A stretch of DNA of 42,274 bases from the NCBI GenBank assembly GCA_016789125.1, contig JAEUNU010000300.1, positions 1 to 42,274 on the forward strand. The letters run 5' to 3'. Shown piece by piece: positions 29,738 to 39,920 of the stretch (its first letter is position 1; each line of letters opens with the position of its first letter). The notes under the pieces were generated by a model. It did not search any database. It worked only from the letters and a program-made list of their open reading frames with translations, and had not been told where the DNA came from. The stretch comes from Zoogloea sp. (GTDB taxonomy: Bacteria > Pseudomonadota > Gammaproteobacteria > Burkholderiales > Rhodocyclaceae). A program made the position numbers and the translations under genes.

Positions 29738-30478
29738 TTAGTGGATCGCATCCAAAAGCAGATCCGGCCGATCGGTGAATACGCCACTCACGCCCCACCC
29801 GATAAGGCGGCGGGCGTCGGAGAGGCTGTTGACCGTATAAACCAGAACGCGCAGCCCGGCGGCACGCGCGGCGGCCACGTGGGCGGCGCCCAGCCCGTCG
29901 AGCGCGAGATTCAGGGAGGCACAGCCCAGCCGCAAGGCGGTATTCAGCGCGTCGGCGTCTAAGGCGCCGGCCAGCCAGCCACGGGGAAGCTCGGCGGTTT
30001 CGAGCGCTGCAGCCTCGAGGGCCCGGTCGGAAAACGAGGACAACAGCAGCGCCGGCCGCTCGTCGGAGCCGAGGCTGCCGAGAAGGCGTCCGACCACCCT
30101 GCCCGTCTCGACTTCAAAACCCGCCGTCGGCTTGATCTCGAGATTGGCTGCCAGCCCCAGCTGACGACAACGCCGCAGGGCCGCCGCGAGGGACGGTATC
30201 GTCTCCCCGGCAAATGCCGGGTGGAAACGCACACCGACGTCCGTTGCCATCAGCCGCTCTGCGCCGATCCCGGCGACGCGGCCCGACGATATGGCACAGC
30301 GGTCGAGGGTTTCGTCGTGAATGAGCACAGGCACGCCGTCCTGCGACAGCATCACATCGAACTCGACCGCAGTGCAGCCGAGACGCGCGGCAATGGCGAG
30401 CCCTGCCAGCGTGTTCTCGGGCGCGAGGGCACCGCCGCAGCGGTGCGCTATCACGTCAGGCCAGGGCCAGAGCAGCAT
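29738..30478 (-). CDS. ugpQ: Glycerophosphodiester phosphodiesterase
   Basis: A 246-residue cytosolic TIM-barrel enzyme that splits glycerophosphodiesters into glycerol-3-phosphate and an alcohol. Catalytic and metal residues are visible: His12-Arg13 (AHRCGG, then PENT), Glu39 and Asp41 (VEFD), and His54 (IHDETLDR). The length and lack of a signal peptide fit UgpQ rather than periplasmic GlpQ. It begins 18 bp after ugpB, so both are in one operon. Confidence 0.93.
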   Translation of the reverse strand: MLLWPWPDVIAHRCGGALAPENTLAGLAIAARLGCTAVEFDVMLSQDGVPVLIHDETLDRCAISSGRVAGIGAERLMATDVGVRFHPAFAGETIPSLAAALRRCRQLGLAANLEIKPTAGFEVETGRVVGRLLGSLGSDERPALLLSSFSDRALEAAALETAELPRGWLAGALDADALNTALRLGCASLNLALDGLGAAHVAAARAAGLRVLVYTVNSLSDARRLIGWGVSGVFTDRPDLLLDAIH

Positions 30479-30496
30479 CGGGCGAGTACGCCGCTT

Positions 30497-31804
30497 TCAG
30501 TCGAGGGTGCGGGAGCGGGCCACGGCAGTGTCGAGCGCAAGCTTGGACGGCTTGCGATCTTCCCAGACGGACTCCAGCTCTTCTTCGATGATGCGGCGCA
30601 CGGCGGCGCGCTGGGGGTAGCGGCTGGGCCTGGAGACCGCGGTGACCGGCTTGTTGGTGAGCTGCTTGACGCCGATGTGGATATTGAGCAGGTCGGCCGC
30701 CAGCAGCCGGCTCTCGGAGGCAAGCAGACCCGCGCGATTCAGCGGCAGGTAGCCCGCGTTGCGTTGCCACTCGACCTGGCTCTCGGCACTCAGCCAGTGG
30801 TCGATGAACTTGGCAACCACCTTGTAATCGGCCGCCTTCTTGCCCGCACCGACCCACAAGGCAGGGCCGTCGGCAAGGGTGTTCTGGGGCGCGCCGTAGT
30901 ATTCCTCGTGATAAGGCAGTGCTGCGACGCCCACCTCGAAACTGGCCTGCCGCTTCAGGGTCGGCCAGGCACCGGAAGCTGCGGTGAGCACGGCACATTC
31001 GCCCTTGGCGAAGTGTTCGACAGCCTCGTCGTCACGACCGAAGAGATGCAGGTAACGGGCCTTGACCCACGACGAAAGCATCGCCACGTGCTTCACCTCG
31101 AGCATGCCGTTGATGGCGAGGGAGGTGGATTTCTTGCTCTCGGCAATCACGGGTTCGTTGTGCCAGGCGCTGGTGTTCTCGACCAGGATCCAGGCCGGCT
31201 GGGCCGTGGTGTAGGGGCAGCTCTGGCCGGCAGCGACCAGCTTGCCGAGGGCGCCCTGGAGCGCCTGCCAGGTCGGCGGGGCGCTCTCGGTGTCGAGCCC
31301 GGCCTCCTTGAATGCCTGCTTGTTGTAAAACATCACCGGCGTCGACAGGCCGACCGGCAGCGCGACGAGGCGATTGGCGCTGTCGAGGGGCGTGGGCGTC
31401 ATCATGGCCGGCGCACGGAGGGTTTCCATCTTGATGCCGGCTTCCTTCATGACCTGATGCAGCGGGCGGTAACGCGTCGCACCGCTCAGGAAAGCCTGCT
31501 GGTCACGCTCACCGAGGATCATGAGATGCGGCAGCGTGCCCTCGTTCCAGGGACGATCCTGGATGACGATCTTCGGCCCGGTGGTCTTGGCGTTGAAGCG
31601 GTCCACCAGCTTCTGCAGTTGCTCGCCCTTGTCGGCCCCGAGCGAGTGAACCAACTCGATCTCGGCGGAAGCGCCCGCCGCCGGCGATGCGACGTCATGC
31701 GCTGCAACCGGCTTGGCTGCGGGCTTCTGGGTGGCGGCGAAGGCGGGGCTTACGCAAAGGCTGGTCAGGAGGAGACCCAGGGCGCTACGGCTGAAATTCT
31801 TCAT
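30497..31804 (-). CDS. ugpB: Glycerol-3-phosphate/glycerophosphodiester-binding periplasmic protein
   Basis: A 435-residue extracellular solute-binding protein (family 1). The signal peptide (MKNFSRSALG... AFAAT, cut after about residue 23) is followed by an Ala/Pro-rich linker and the binding fold starting at IELVHSLGADKGEQLQKLV. The sequence fits UgpB, which captures glycerol-3-phosphate or glycerophosphocholine for the UgpAEC transporter. Neither the permease genes ugpA/ugpE nor the ATPase ugpC is in the window; the gene downstream is ugpQ. The permease must be elsewhere or upstream on another locus. It is divergent from a lipoprotein gene. Confidence 0.88.
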   Translation of the reverse strand: MKNFSRSALGLLLTSLCVSPAFAATQKPAAKPVAAHDVASPAAGASAEIELVHSLGADKGEQLQKLVDRFNAKTTGPKIVIQDRPWNEGTLPHLMILGERDQQAFLSGATRYRPLHQVMKEAGIKMETLRAPAMMTPTPLDSANRLVALPVGLSTPVMFYNKQAFKEAGLDTESAPPTWQALQGALGKLVAAGQSCPYTTAQPAWILVENTSAWHNEPVIAESKKSTSLAINGMLEVKHVAMLSSWVKARYLHLFGRDDEAVEHFAKGECAVLTAASGAWPTLKRQASFEVGVAALPYHEEYYGAPQNTLADGPALWVGAGKKAADYKVVAKFIDHWLSAESQVEWQRNAGYLPLNRAGLLASESRLLAADLLNIHIGVKQLTNKPVTAVSRPSRYPQRAAVRRIIEEELESVWEDRKPSKLALDTAVARSRTLD

Positions 31805-31949
31805 CTAAGGCTTTCAATTTGAAACAGTGGCAAGACAATTTCCAATTATAAAGCCGACACAGGTCAGCGGGCGTTACACACGTAACCGGAAGTTCAAGTC
31901 CGATCGACGGGCGCCGTAGACCTTGCAAGCCCATCAACACCACCGAATC

Positions 31950-32402
31950 ATGACCCGAACCAACCCCCGCTTGCTGCTGAGCCTGATTCTGAGCGGCATG
32001 TTGCTTGGCGGATGCGAACGACTCGGCATCCCGGACTTCACCAAGTCGTCAGCCAACGCAGAAGCCGACGGCAAGGCCATCGGGAGCGCCTGTCGCCATG
32101 CCGGCCGGGCCATCGAGGATTGCTACAACCTCAACCCGAACGCCCAGCGGGCTGCTGTTTTCGCCGGCTGGCGGGAGATGAACGACTATATGGCCGAGAA
32201 AAACATTGCCGAAGTCGAGCCCAAAGTCCCGCCACCAGCACCGGCCGTCGAAGAAAAGCCCGCACCGAAGCCCAAGCGCAGTGCCGACAAGAAAGACAAG
32301 GAGCCCGTTGCCGAGGACACCGACAAGGCTGAGCAGCCAGACGACAACACCACCACGGCCGACGCACCCACCACCCGCAGGCGGCGACACAGCGCAGAGT
32401 AG
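31950..32402 (+). CDS. Small hypothetical lipoprotein
   Basis: A 150-residue product with a lipobox LLGGC (Cys22) after a basic start (MTRTNPR) and a hydrophobic stretch, so it should be a lipid-anchored envelope protein. Residues 30-85 include SACRHAGRAIEDCYNLNP with two more cysteines. From about 88 it is a disordered Pro/Lys/Asp-rich tail ending in TRRRRHSAE. No family is recognised. The ATG at 31950 is chosen because it starts the signal peptide; an upstream TTG (31923) would add unlike residues. It is divergent from ugpB. Confidence 0.72.
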   Translation: MTRTNPRLLLSLILSGMLLGGCERLGIPDFTKSSANAEADGKAIGSACRHAGRAIEDCYNLNPNAQRAAVFAGWREMNDYMAEKNIAEVEPKVPPPAPAVEEKPAPKPKRSADKKDKEPVAEDTDKAEQPDDNTTTADAPTTRRRRHSAE

Positions 32403-32598
32403 GCGCAGCGCTCCGACACCTGTCCCTGCTGCGGGGCCAGGCCCTCGCGGAGGTGGCACGCTGGAGCGAAGACTCGCTGGGCGAGAACGGCGTTGGTGGA
32501 CGCCTCGATGGACGTTCTTCTACCCGACCAGGGCTTCAACTGCCGGGAGCATGGCGACAGATCCCCTGACGAGCAGCTTGCCTGACCCCAGACGCCCG

Positions 32599-34413
32599 CT
32601 AGCAGCCTGCCGCCGGCACGGCCGCCTCGACGCCCTCCCACCATGCCATGAACTCGGCGACCGGCATCGGTGGGGCGTACAGGTAGCCCTGCGCAAGATC
32701 ACACCCCATCTGGCTGAGCGCAGCCTCGGCATCTTCGTTCTCGACCCCCTCGGCAACGACTTCGAGATCGAAGGTGTGGGCAATCCGAACCATCAGCTCG
32801 ACGATTGCCCTGTCACTCTCGGAGGCGGAGATGCGATCGACGAAGGATTTGTCGATCTTGAGCTCGTCGAGAGGCAGGCGCCGGAGGTAGTCCATCGACG
32901 AATACCCCGTCCCGAAGTCGTCCAGCGCCAGCCGCCCGCCCTCCTGGCGCACGAGCTGCAAGGTTTCGGCCGACGCGGCCTCACCCGACACGAAGCCGCT
33001 TTCGGTGATCTCGAAACACAGCCTGGAAGGTGAAATCCGCCATGTATCGCAGGTCTGCCGGATGAAAAGCGGCAGCTCCGGGTCGTTGAGGTCATCGGCA
33101 ACCACATTCACCGAGACCCGCAGGTTGCACCCGCCTGCCGTCAAGGTGGCGAGGATCTGGGCCGCCTGCTGAACCACCCAGCGGGACAGCAAGGGCGTCA
33201 GGCCGATCCGCTCGACCACCCGCAGGATCTCGGGCGGCGGGACGTGACGGCCGTCGGAGCGTCGCCAGCGCAGCAGCGCCTCGGCCCCCACCACCCGACG
33301 GGACGGGAGGGCAACCTGGGGCTGGAGGTAGAGCTGAAACTGCTGGGACTCGAGCGCCCGGGCGACCTCGGTCTCGAACATCGCGTCGCCTTCGGCTTTG
33401 ACGACGATCTCGCCGCCATAAATATCGAAGGGACGCCCCCCCGCCTTGGCGACCACCAGCGCGGAGCGGGCGGCCTGCTCGAGGGCGAGCGGGCCGCCCG
33501 CCTGCTCCGGCGCCGTGGCGCCCCCGGCGCAGAAACGCGCGCGCAGTGCCGGAAAACTGTTGGAGCGCAAGACCTCGCAGGCATCCACCAGCTTGTGGCC
33601 CGCGAGGGAGACCTGCGCCGCGTGACGCAGGTCCGGAAGCAGCGCAGCCCATTCGTCGTCGCCCAGGAAGCAGAGGATGTCACTCGGCCTCAGCACCCCG
33701 CGCATCACCTCCGACAGGGCGAGGCGCAGGTGATCGCGCTCATCGAGGGCCAACACGTCGACGGAGCGCCCCCACTCCACGTTGAGGACGACCAGGCCGA
33801 GCTGCCGGCCAGCTCCCTGCGAGGCCAGCCTCTCGGCCAGCAAGGTCAGGAAGCGTCGTCGATTGGGGAGGCCGAGCACCGGGTCGCCGTCTTCGGCAGC
33901 GAGGCGGATGCTTTGCTCGTGCTCGATGGAGCTTGCCGCCATCAGCCCGCCCAGACACCAGCCCACACGCACCAGGGCCCGTTCGATATCGAGCTCGAGA
34001 CGATGGACCATCGCCCGCTCGCCAAAAAGGCGCTCGTGGCACAGGCCGATCAGCGTCTCGACCGCGATGAACGGGAACTCTGCCACCGCACCGGCCAGAT
34101 AGCACTCGGACCATCGCGCTTGCAGCGCCACCGGCCATCCGGGCAGGAAATCCCAGCGGGCAACGCACGCGAGCTCCCTGCAGAACGCCCGCAGGGCCAG
34201 GCTCACCGATGTAGATGGGCCACTTCCCTCGTCCAGATTCAGGCGCTCGAGCAAGTCGTTCGCCAGCTCCTCGGCCGACACGATGCGCCCGAACGCCCGC
34301 ACTGCCGCCTGTTCCGCCTGCCCGATGCCGTAGCGCCGCAGCAGGCCGGCCAATGCCTCTCCATCGAGAACCTGCCCGCAGTAACGATCGAAGCAAGTGT
34401 CGAGGCGTGTCAT
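32599..34413 (-). CDS. EAL-domain c-di-GMP phosphodiesterase with degenerate GGDEF domain
   Basis: A 604-residue cytosolic protein. Residues 1-180 are helical with no named domain. A GGDEF-like domain (about 190-350) keeps [12 protein letters not shown] but has LGDDEW in place of GGDEF, so it should not make c-di-GMP. The EAL domain (about 360-600) is intact: E378-A379-L380 in [23 protein letters not shown] near 498, KIDKSF, and AEGVEN, so it should hydrolyse c-di-GMP. Start ATG overlaps the stop of the HD-GYP gene upstream by four bases, giving coupled translation. Confidence 0.92.
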   Translation of the reverse strand: MTRLDTCFDRYCGQVLDGEALAGLLRRYGIGQAEQAAVRAFGRIVSAEELANDLLERLNLDEGSGPSTSVSLALRAFCRELACVARWDFLPGWPVALQARWSECYLAGAVAEFPFIAVETLIGLCHERLFGERAMVHRLELDIERALVRVGWCLGGLMAASSIEHEQSIRLAAEDGDPVLGLPNRRRFLTLLAERLASQGAGRQLGLVVLNVEWGRSVDVLALDERDHLRLALSEVMRGVLRPSDILCFLGDDEWAALLPDLRHAAQVSLAGHKLVDACEVLRSNSFPALRARFCAGGATAPEQAGGPLALEQAARSALVVAKAGGRPFDIYGGEIVVKAEGDAMFETEVARALESQQFQLYLQPQVALPSRRVVGAEALLRWRRSDGRHVPPPEILRVVERIGLTPLLSRWVVQQAAQILATLTAGGCNLRVSVNVVADDLNDPELPLFIRQTCDTWRISPSRLCFEITESGFVSGEAASAETLQLVRQEGGRLALDDFGTGYSSMDYLRRLPLDELKIDKSFVDRISASESDRAIVELMVRIAHTFDLEVVAEGVENEDAEAALSQMGCDLAQGYLYAPPMPVAEFMAWWEGVEAAVPAAGC

Positions 34414-35993
34414 GTGAGATAGAACTCCGAAGCGTCTACACCGTAGGCCCCCGGCGGAAGCGCCCGCACGATGGCGTAGGGCTGCCCCGTGGCGGTCGGC
34501 TGCTCGTAAAGAAGGTCCAGCGTATGCGGATACGAGTTGGGCTTCTTGTCCGGCCCGAGGAGAATCATGACCCGCGGCTTGAGCCGGCGGATGCGATTCT
34601 GCGCGACCACCACGGCCACCTCGCCCGAGTTGAGTTCGACCAGCGAACCCACAGGGTAAAGGCCGATGCACTGGACGAACTGATCGACGGTGCTCTCCGA
34701 GAACCCGACACCCCGCTGCGCCCGCACCGCATCGAGCGCGACCTGGGCGCTGGCCGCCTCGCCATATGGACGCTCGCGGGTCATCGCACAATAGGTGTCG
34801 CACAATCCGGATATCTCGGCCATCAGGCCCACCTGATCCCCCTTCAACCCACGGGGATACCCACTTCCGTCGCAACGCTCGTGGTGCTTCGTCACGATCT
34901 CCAGTATCGACAGGGAAACACCCGGTGACTTCGACAGGATCTGCAGGGAAAAATCGACGTGGGAGCGAAAAATCTCATGCTCGCGGGGCGACAGGGCCCC
35001 GCACTTTTGCAGCAGCGCCGGAGGAAGCTTGAGCTTGCCGACATCCTGCAGCATGCCCGCCATACCGAGATGGCCGATCGACTCGTCGCCAAGGCCCAGG
35101 TAGCGCCCGAAGATCATCACATGGGCGGAGACGTCCAGGGAATGGTCGTAGCTGTACTGGTCCGTCTGCTTGAGCCGGGCAAGCCACAGCAGGGCATCCG
35201 GATTGCGGGCGACGCTCAGGACCATCTCGGAAACCACGCCACGCAGACGCTCGAGATCCGGATTGAGGCTGCGCTGCACGTCGAGCGCGATCTGGGCCAG
35301 CAAGCCGTGGGCACGATTGACCAGCGGCAGAGCGGTGACGATCTCTTCTTCGAGCGCCACCGTCGGCTCGAGATAGGTGAATCCAGCTGCCGTGCCGGCG
35401 CCCCCCGTGCGCTCGGTCCGAGCCCTGACATTCGCACCACGGAGCTGGCTCTCCTCGCTCGTGATCAGCGGACGGGCCGGAGCCCGTGCAGCGTATCCCG
35501 CGGCCTCCGCCTCACCGACGCCCGTGAGCCCCTTCTGCCTGGCGGCGTCCGGATAGACATTCAGCCAGGGCGCCATCTCCTGCGAGCCCAGGGCGGCCTC
35601 CCCGAGCGCGTCCTCGCCTTTTCCTGCTGAACGCAGCGAGCGCAACAGACGAAAAAAATCAACAGGACGGCGGCGTGCGCCCGCCGGCACCTGAAACGAT
35701 CCCAGCGTCGCCGTGCGCTCGAGCCGTGAGTCGGGCTTCGACTCGTCCGCCGCACGCCACGCATCTCCGACAGAGCGGGAGCGGTCGACATGAACAAAGC
35801 GGCACAGCCCGCGCAATTGCGCGAGAGTCGCGTCGTCCTCGATCACGAAGCCCTGCATCAGAAAAGGCGACTCCAGCCACGGACGATCGAGCTCGGCAAC
35901 GAACATACCGATACGCAGATCCGCAGCCGCGACAATTTCCCTCAACTCACCCTCCCTGAACGGCCCTAAGCCAGTGTCTTCTGCCAACAGCAT
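34410..35993 (-). CDS. HD-GYP domain protein with DUF3391 N-terminus, HD motif altered
   Basis: A 527-residue protein. The N-terminal DUF3391-type region (residues about 15-110, with [19 protein letters not shown]) precedes an HD-GYP domain (about 265-440). The GYP part is present: [11 protein letters not shown] at 370-380. His284 (DHSLDVS) is kept. The central HD pair, normally H-D in LLHDIGK, reads Gln316-Asp317 in MLQDVGK. Loss of this metal-binding His usually means weak or no phosphodiesterase activity, so it may be a c-di-GMP sensor or scaffold for the coupled EAL enzyme (inference). An aldo/keto reductase gene ends 5 bp upstream. Confidence 0.92.
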   Translation of the reverse strand: MLLAEDTGLGPFREGELREIVAAADLRIGMFVAELDRPWLESPFLMQGFVIEDDATLAQLRGLCRFVHVDRSRSVGDAWRAADESKPDSRLERTATLGSFQVPAGARRRPVDFFRLLRSLRSAGKGEDALGEAALGSQEMAPWLNVYPDAARQKGLTGVGEAEAAGYAARAPARPLITSEESQLRGANVRARTERTGGAGTAAGFTYLEPTVALEEEIVTALPLVNRAHGLLAQIALDVQRSLNPDLERLRGVVSEMVLSVARNPDALLWLARLKQTDQYSYDHSLDVSAHVMIFGRYLGLGDESIGHLGMAGMLQDVGKLKLPPALLQKCGALSPREHEIFRSHVDFSLQILSKSPGVSLSILEIVTKHHERCDGSGYPRGLKGDQVGLMAEISGLCDTYCAMTRERPYGEAASAQVALDAVRAQRGVGFSESTVDQFVQCIGLYPVGSLVELNSGEVAVVVAQNRIRRLKPRVMILLGPDKKPNSYPHTLDLLYEQPTATGQPYAIVRALPPGAYGVDASEFYLT

Positions 35994-35998
35994 TCAGA

Positions 35999-37036
35999 TT
36001 ACGGCGCAGGATTCGTGAACTGAAGATGAATGTCATCAATTTCTTCAAGAATATGTTGATCGAGAACCCTCGCGCAGGCCGCCAGATTCTCCTCTAGCTG
36101 GCCCAGCGACGTGGCCCCCACGATGACGCTGCCGACAAACTCACGGGAGGCGACAAAGGCCTGCGCCAGCTCTGCAGGCGTCATCCCGTGGCGCCGGGCG
36201 AGGGCCACGTAGGCCTCGACTGCCGGGCGCACGGTGCGCCGGGCGTAGCGGGCACCGAAGCCCGGAAAGAGCGTCAAGCGCGCGCCCGCCGGCGGGTCTG
36301 CAAGGTACTTTCCGGTCAGGTGGCCAAAACCCAGGACCGAGTATGGCAGCAGGCTTATCCGCTCCCGGAAGCAAACCTCGGCGAGCGTCTGCTCAAAGCC
36401 CCTGTTGAGCAGGTTGTAGGCGTTCTGCACCGACACCACACGAGGCAAGCCCAGCTCGTCTGCTGCCCGGACAAACTGCATGACGCCCCAAGGATGCTCG
36501 TTGGACAAGCCTACATGCCGGATCTTTCCCTCCGCGACGAGCTCTGCCAGGGCCTCCAGCTGTTCGGGGATGGGGGTCGCCGGCCGCTCCGCGGAGGGGT
36601 CGAAACGCCATTGGCCGAACATCGGCTGGTTACGGGCAGGCCAGTGGATCTGGTAGAGATCGATGTATTCCGTGCCCAACCGGCGCAGGCTGCCCTCCAC
36701 CGCGGCCCGGATATTGTCGCGATCGAGGGCCAGCGGCCCGCCGCGGATCCACGGAAGCTGGCGCCCAAGGCCCGTGATCTTGGTGGCAATCACGAGCTTC
36801 TCCCGCGGCCGGCCCTTGAGCCACGAGCCGACGATACTCTCTGTTGCGCCCTGGGTTTCAGCCCGCGTGGGAACCGGGTACATCTCCGCCATATCAATGA
36901 AATTGATGCCTCGCTCCAAGGCAAAATCCAACTGGGCGTGGCCATCGGCCTCCGAGTTCTGCTGGCCAAAAGTCATCGTCCCAAGGCAAACGGACGACAC
37001 CTGCAGATCACTGGCACCAAGGTTGCGGTATTCCAT
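35999..37036 (-). CDS. tas: Aldo/keto reductase (Tas-like)
   Basis: A 345-residue NADP(H)-dependent oxidoreductase of the Tas/YajO branch. Visible signatures: GTMTFGQQNSEADGHAQLDFAL, INFIDMAEMYPVP (catalytic Asp and Tyr), the active-site lysine segment VIATKITG, IDLYQIHWP (catalytic His) and SVIVGATSLGQLEENL, the cofactor-binding motif. ATG at 37036 has GGAG six bases before it; the upstream in-frame start at 37066 lacks this. It is the first gene of a minus-strand block with the c-di-GMP genes, but a functional link is not apparent. It is divergent from rlmM. Confidence 0.92.
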   Translation of the reverse strand: MEYRNLGASDLQVSSVCLGTMTFGQQNSEADGHAQLDFALERGINFIDMAEMYPVPTRAETQGATESIVGSWLKGRPREKLVIATKITGLGRQLPWIRGGPLALDRDNIRAAVEGSLRRLGTEYIDLYQIHWPARNQPMFGQWRFDPSAERPATPIPEQLEALAELVAEGKIRHVGLSNEHPWGVMQFVRAADELGLPRVVSVQNAYNLLNRGFEQTLAEVCFRERISLLPYSVLGFGHLTGKYLADPPAGARLTLFPGFGARYARRTVRPAVEAYVALARRHGMTPAELAQAFVASREFVGSVIVGATSLGQLEENLAACARVLDQHILEEIDDIHLQFTNPAP

Positions 37037-37169
37037 CAAGTGCTCCAGAAGCAAAATCAAAGGCACCGAAGCTGCACGGCAACGGGCCGCTCAGTCAGCT
37101 TCGGTTATCATTCCCGACCGGCCAGGGGAGCAAAATCGCCCCAGATGCCCGAACGATCTTACACGCCCC

Positions 37170-38267
37170 ATGCAATCCATCCCCACCGAACCTCGAGCCC
37201 ACGACGCCCTCGGCCTGCTCGTGCAATGCCGCCCCGGCTTCGAAGCCGACGCAGGCCAGGAGCTCCAGGCCTGCGCAGCACGCCTCGCCTTCAGACTGCA
37301 GGCCCAGGCCCAGGCCCAGAGCGGCTTTGTATTTCTGGCGCTGGACACCCCGCAAGCACACGACGACTTGCGACGACGCGTGGACACCTCGCGCCTGGTG
37401 TTCGCGCGGCAGAGCTTTCAAGTTCTGGCCGTCATCGACGACCTCCCTGACCGGGATCGCCTTACGCCGCTCGTCGAGCGCATTGAGGCCTTCAACGAGC
37501 GATTTTCGGCCATCCTTCTGGAAACCCCCGACACCAACGCGGGCAAGGAGCAATCCGGCTTCCTGCGCCGTTTCGGCCCCTTGCTCGAGGAGGCGCTCGT
37601 GAAGTCAGGCAAGCTTCGCGTCGACTCGCCGCACCTTCCAAGGCTGCACGCCTTCTTCGTCGGCACCCGGCAGGTCTGGCTCGGACTGAGCCTGGCCAGT
37701 GAAGGTTCCGCTTGGCCAATGGGCATTCCCCGCCTGCGAATGCCCAAAGAGGCGCCCAGCCGATCCACCCTGAAGCTCGCCGAGGCCATCCTCACCCTCC
37801 TCTCGGCGGATGAGCAAAAATCGTCCCTGCGCCCCGGCCTCACGGCGGTCGATCTCGGCGCGGCGCCCGGCGGCTGGAGCTGGCAGCTGGTCAGCCGCGG
37901 CCTGCGCGTCACCGCCATCGACAACGGCCCCATTGCACCGTCCGTTCTCGCCACCGGGCTCATCGAGCACCTGCGCGCCGACGGTCTGACCTGGCGCCCG
38001 AAGAAGCCCGTCGAGTGGATGGTCTGCGACATGGTCGAACAGCCATCGAAGATCGCGCCCATCATGGCCGACTGGCTCGCCACCGGACGCTGCCGACGCA
38101 GCATCTTCAATCTCAAGCTTCCGATGAAGAAGCGCCACGAGGAGATCGAACGATGCCGCGGCCTGATCGACCACCGCCTGCGCGCCGCCGGCCTCAAATA
38201 CATATTGAGAATCAAACACCTCTATCACGATCGAGAAGAGGTCACCTGCTATCTGACGCGGCGCTGA
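37170..38267 (+). CDS. rlmM: 23S rRNA (cytidine-2498-2'-O)-methyltransferase
   Basis: A 365-residue RlmM, which methylates the ribose of C2498 in 23S rRNA using SAM. The N-terminal THUMP-like region (residues 1-175) is followed by the Rossmann methyltransferase with DLGAAPGGWSWQL (about 228-240, SAM site) and FNLKLPMKKRHEEIERC carrying catalytic lysines. The length matches the E. coli enzyme (366). ATG at 37170 is chosen because it begins just before the conserved LLVQCRPGFE segment. Confidence 0.95.
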   Translation: MQSIPTEPRAHDALGLLVQCRPGFEADAGQELQACAARLAFRLQAQAQAQSGFVFLALDTPQAHDDLRRRVDTSRLVFARQSFQVLAVIDDLPDRDRLTPLVERIEAFNERFSAILLETPDTNAGKEQSGFLRRFGPLLEEALVKSGKLRVDSPHLPRLHAFFVGTRQVWLGLSLASEGSAWPMGIPRLRMPKEAPSRSTLKLAEAILTLLSADEQKSSLRPGLTAVDLGAAPGGWSWQLVSRGLRVTAIDNGPIAPSVLATGLIEHLRADGLTWRPKKPVEWMVCDMVEQPSKIAPIMADWLATGRCRRSIFNLKLPMKKRHEEIERCRGLIDHRLRAAGLKYILRIKHLYHDREEVTCYLTRR

Positions 38268-38280
38268 AGAGCGGTCGATG

Positions 38281-38286
38281 TATAAT
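38281..38286 (+). promoter_or_regulatory. Consensus -10 box for rhlE
   Basis: A perfect TATAAT lies 62 bp before the rhlE ATG and just after the rlmM stop. No matching -35 is visible 16-18 bases upstream, so the call rests on the -10 alone. Confidence 0.5.
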
Positions 38287-38347
38287 GGCAACCTATCCAA
38301 ATGGTGCAGTGCACTAAACCGCAGTCACCGATAACCTGAACGTACCC

Positions 38348-39817
38348 ATGTCGTTTTCCGAACTCGGACTCATCCCTGAAATCCTGCAGGCTGTCACGGA
38401 CGCCGGCTACACCGAACCCACGCCCATCCAGCGCCAGGCCATCCCGGTCGTGCTGGCCGGCCAGGACATCATGGGCGGCGCACAAACCGGCACGGGCAAG
38501 ACCGCCGGCTTCACGCTGCCGCTGCTGAATCGCCTCGCCCGCCACGCAAGCACGTCGGCGAGCCCGGCACGCCATCCGGTCCGCGCACTGATCCTCGCGC
38601 CTACCCGCGAGCTCGCGATGCAGGTCTTCGAGTCGGTAAAGATGTACTCCAAACATCTCCCGCTGCGCAGCGTCTGCATCTATGGCGGCGTCGACATGAA
38701 CCCGCAGATCCAGGAACTCCGCCGCGGCGTCGAAATCGTCGTCGCCACGCCGGGTCGGCTGCTCGACCACGTGCAGCAAAAGACGATCGCCCTCGGCCAG
38801 GTGGAAATGCTCGTTCTCGATGAAGCGGATCGCATGCTCGACATGGGCTTCATCCCCGACATCCGGCGTATTCTCGCCCTGCTCCCGGCCAACCGACAAA
38901 GCCTGCTGTTCTCGGCAACCTTCTCCGACGAGATCAAGAAACTCGCGGATCAGATGCTCAAGAACCCGCAGTTGGTCGAAGTCGCCCGGCGCAACATGGT
39001 CAGCGAGACGATCACCCACATCGTCCATCCGGTTTCCAGCGGCCTCAAACGCAACCTGCTTGCCCACATCGTCCGTCACGAAGATGAAACCAATCAGGTG
39101 CTGGTTTTCGTGGACACGAAGTTCGCATGCAGCCGCCTGGCCCACTTTCTCGAACGGCATGGAATTTCCGCCGACTCGATTCACGGGGATAAAAGCCAGC
39201 AGGCGCGTACCGAGACCCTCGAAAACTTCAAGAGTGGCAAGGTCCGCGTTCTCGTGGCCACTGACGTCGCGGCACGCGGTCTCGACATCGAAGATCTGCC
39301 CTCGGTGATCAACTTCGAACTGCCACACACCGCCGAAGACTATGTTCACCGTATCGGCCGAACCGGCCGTGCGGGCAAGAAAGGCAAGGCCGTATCCCTG
39401 GTCAGCTCCGAAGAACGTCATCGCCTGGCAGACATCCAGAAACTGATCAAGCTCGAGATTCGGCAAGAGATCGTTGCCGGCTACGATCCCGAGCCCGACT
39501 TCTTCGACGGCGACGCGGGCAAACGCAGGCGCTCACCGACCCCCGCAAGCGCCGGCCGCAGTGACGAACGCCCCGCACCAGACCGGAAGAAGCGAAGCGA
39601 ACGAGAATCATCGCGCGACACCCGCGAACGCCCCGCACCGCGTAGCCGACAACCGTCCCACATAGCCTCCGACGGCTTCGACTTCAACAAACCCTACGAA
39701 CAGCGTGCAACGGATGCTCCTGTTGTGGATGGAACACGCAAGGTTGACGAAATCCCCGGGCAGAAAGTACAGCGCCCCATCGCGTTTTTGCTCGGCGGCC
39801 TCGGCCGCAAGAAATAA
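38348..39817 (+). CDS. rhlE: DEAD-box RNA helicase RhlE
   Basis: A 489-residue ATP-dependent RNA helicase. Q motif EPTPIQRQAIP, motif I AQTGTGKT (about 45-52), motif II DEAD (158-161), motif III SATF, and motif VI HRIGRTGRAG are all present. Residues about 385-489 form a basic, low-complexity tail rich in Arg, Ser and Pro, typical of RhlE proteins and able to bind RNA. RhlE assists ribosome assembly and RNA turnover. A TATAAT box lies upstream. Confidence 0.95.
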   Translation: MSFSELGLIPEILQAVTDAGYTEPTPIQRQAIPVVLAGQDIMGGAQTGTGKTAGFTLPLLNRLARHASTSASPARHPVRALILAPTRELAMQVFESVKMYSKHLPLRSVCIYGGVDMNPQIQELRRGVEIVVATPGRLLDHVQQKTIALGQVEMLVLDEADRMLDMGFIPDIRRILALLPANRQSLLFSATFSDEIKKLADQMLKNPQLVEVARRNMVSETITHIVHPVSSGLKRNLLAHIVRHEDETNQVLVFVDTKFACSRLAHFLERHGISADSIHGDKSQQARTETLENFKSGKVRVLVATDVAARGLDIEDLPSVINFELPHTAEDYVHRIGRTGRAGKKGKAVSLVSSEERHRLADIQKLIKLEIRQEIVAGYDPEPDFFDGDAGKRRRSPTPASAGRSDERPAPDRKKRSERESSRDTRERPAPRSRQPSHIASDGFDFNKPYEQRATDAPVVDGTRKVDEIPGQKVQRPIAFLLGGLGRKK

Positions 39818-39876
39818 GTCGATATCAGGAGCGATAATAAAAGGATTACTCCTCGAATCTCGAGGATTGCCGATCA

Positions 39877-39920
39877 AACCCAGACTTTGTTCAAGCGGTT
39901 GAGTCCTTGAAGTCTGGGTT
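39877..39920 (+). terminator. Possible terminator after rhlE
   Basis: aacccagactt (39877-39887) pairs exactly with aagtctgggtt (39910-39920), with a 22-base loop that can itself fold (caag/cttg). A weak T-run (actttcc) follows. It could also be the end of an old mobile element. Confidence 0.5.

Noticed and set aside
32403..32598. Possible small gene between the lipoprotein and EAL genes
   Set aside because: All frames give only short peptides (for example one from about 32508 ending near 32585) without ribosome site or recognisable features; treated as intergenic.
33410..33980. Active diguanylate cyclase
   Set aside because: The GGDEF signature is replaced by LGDDEW.
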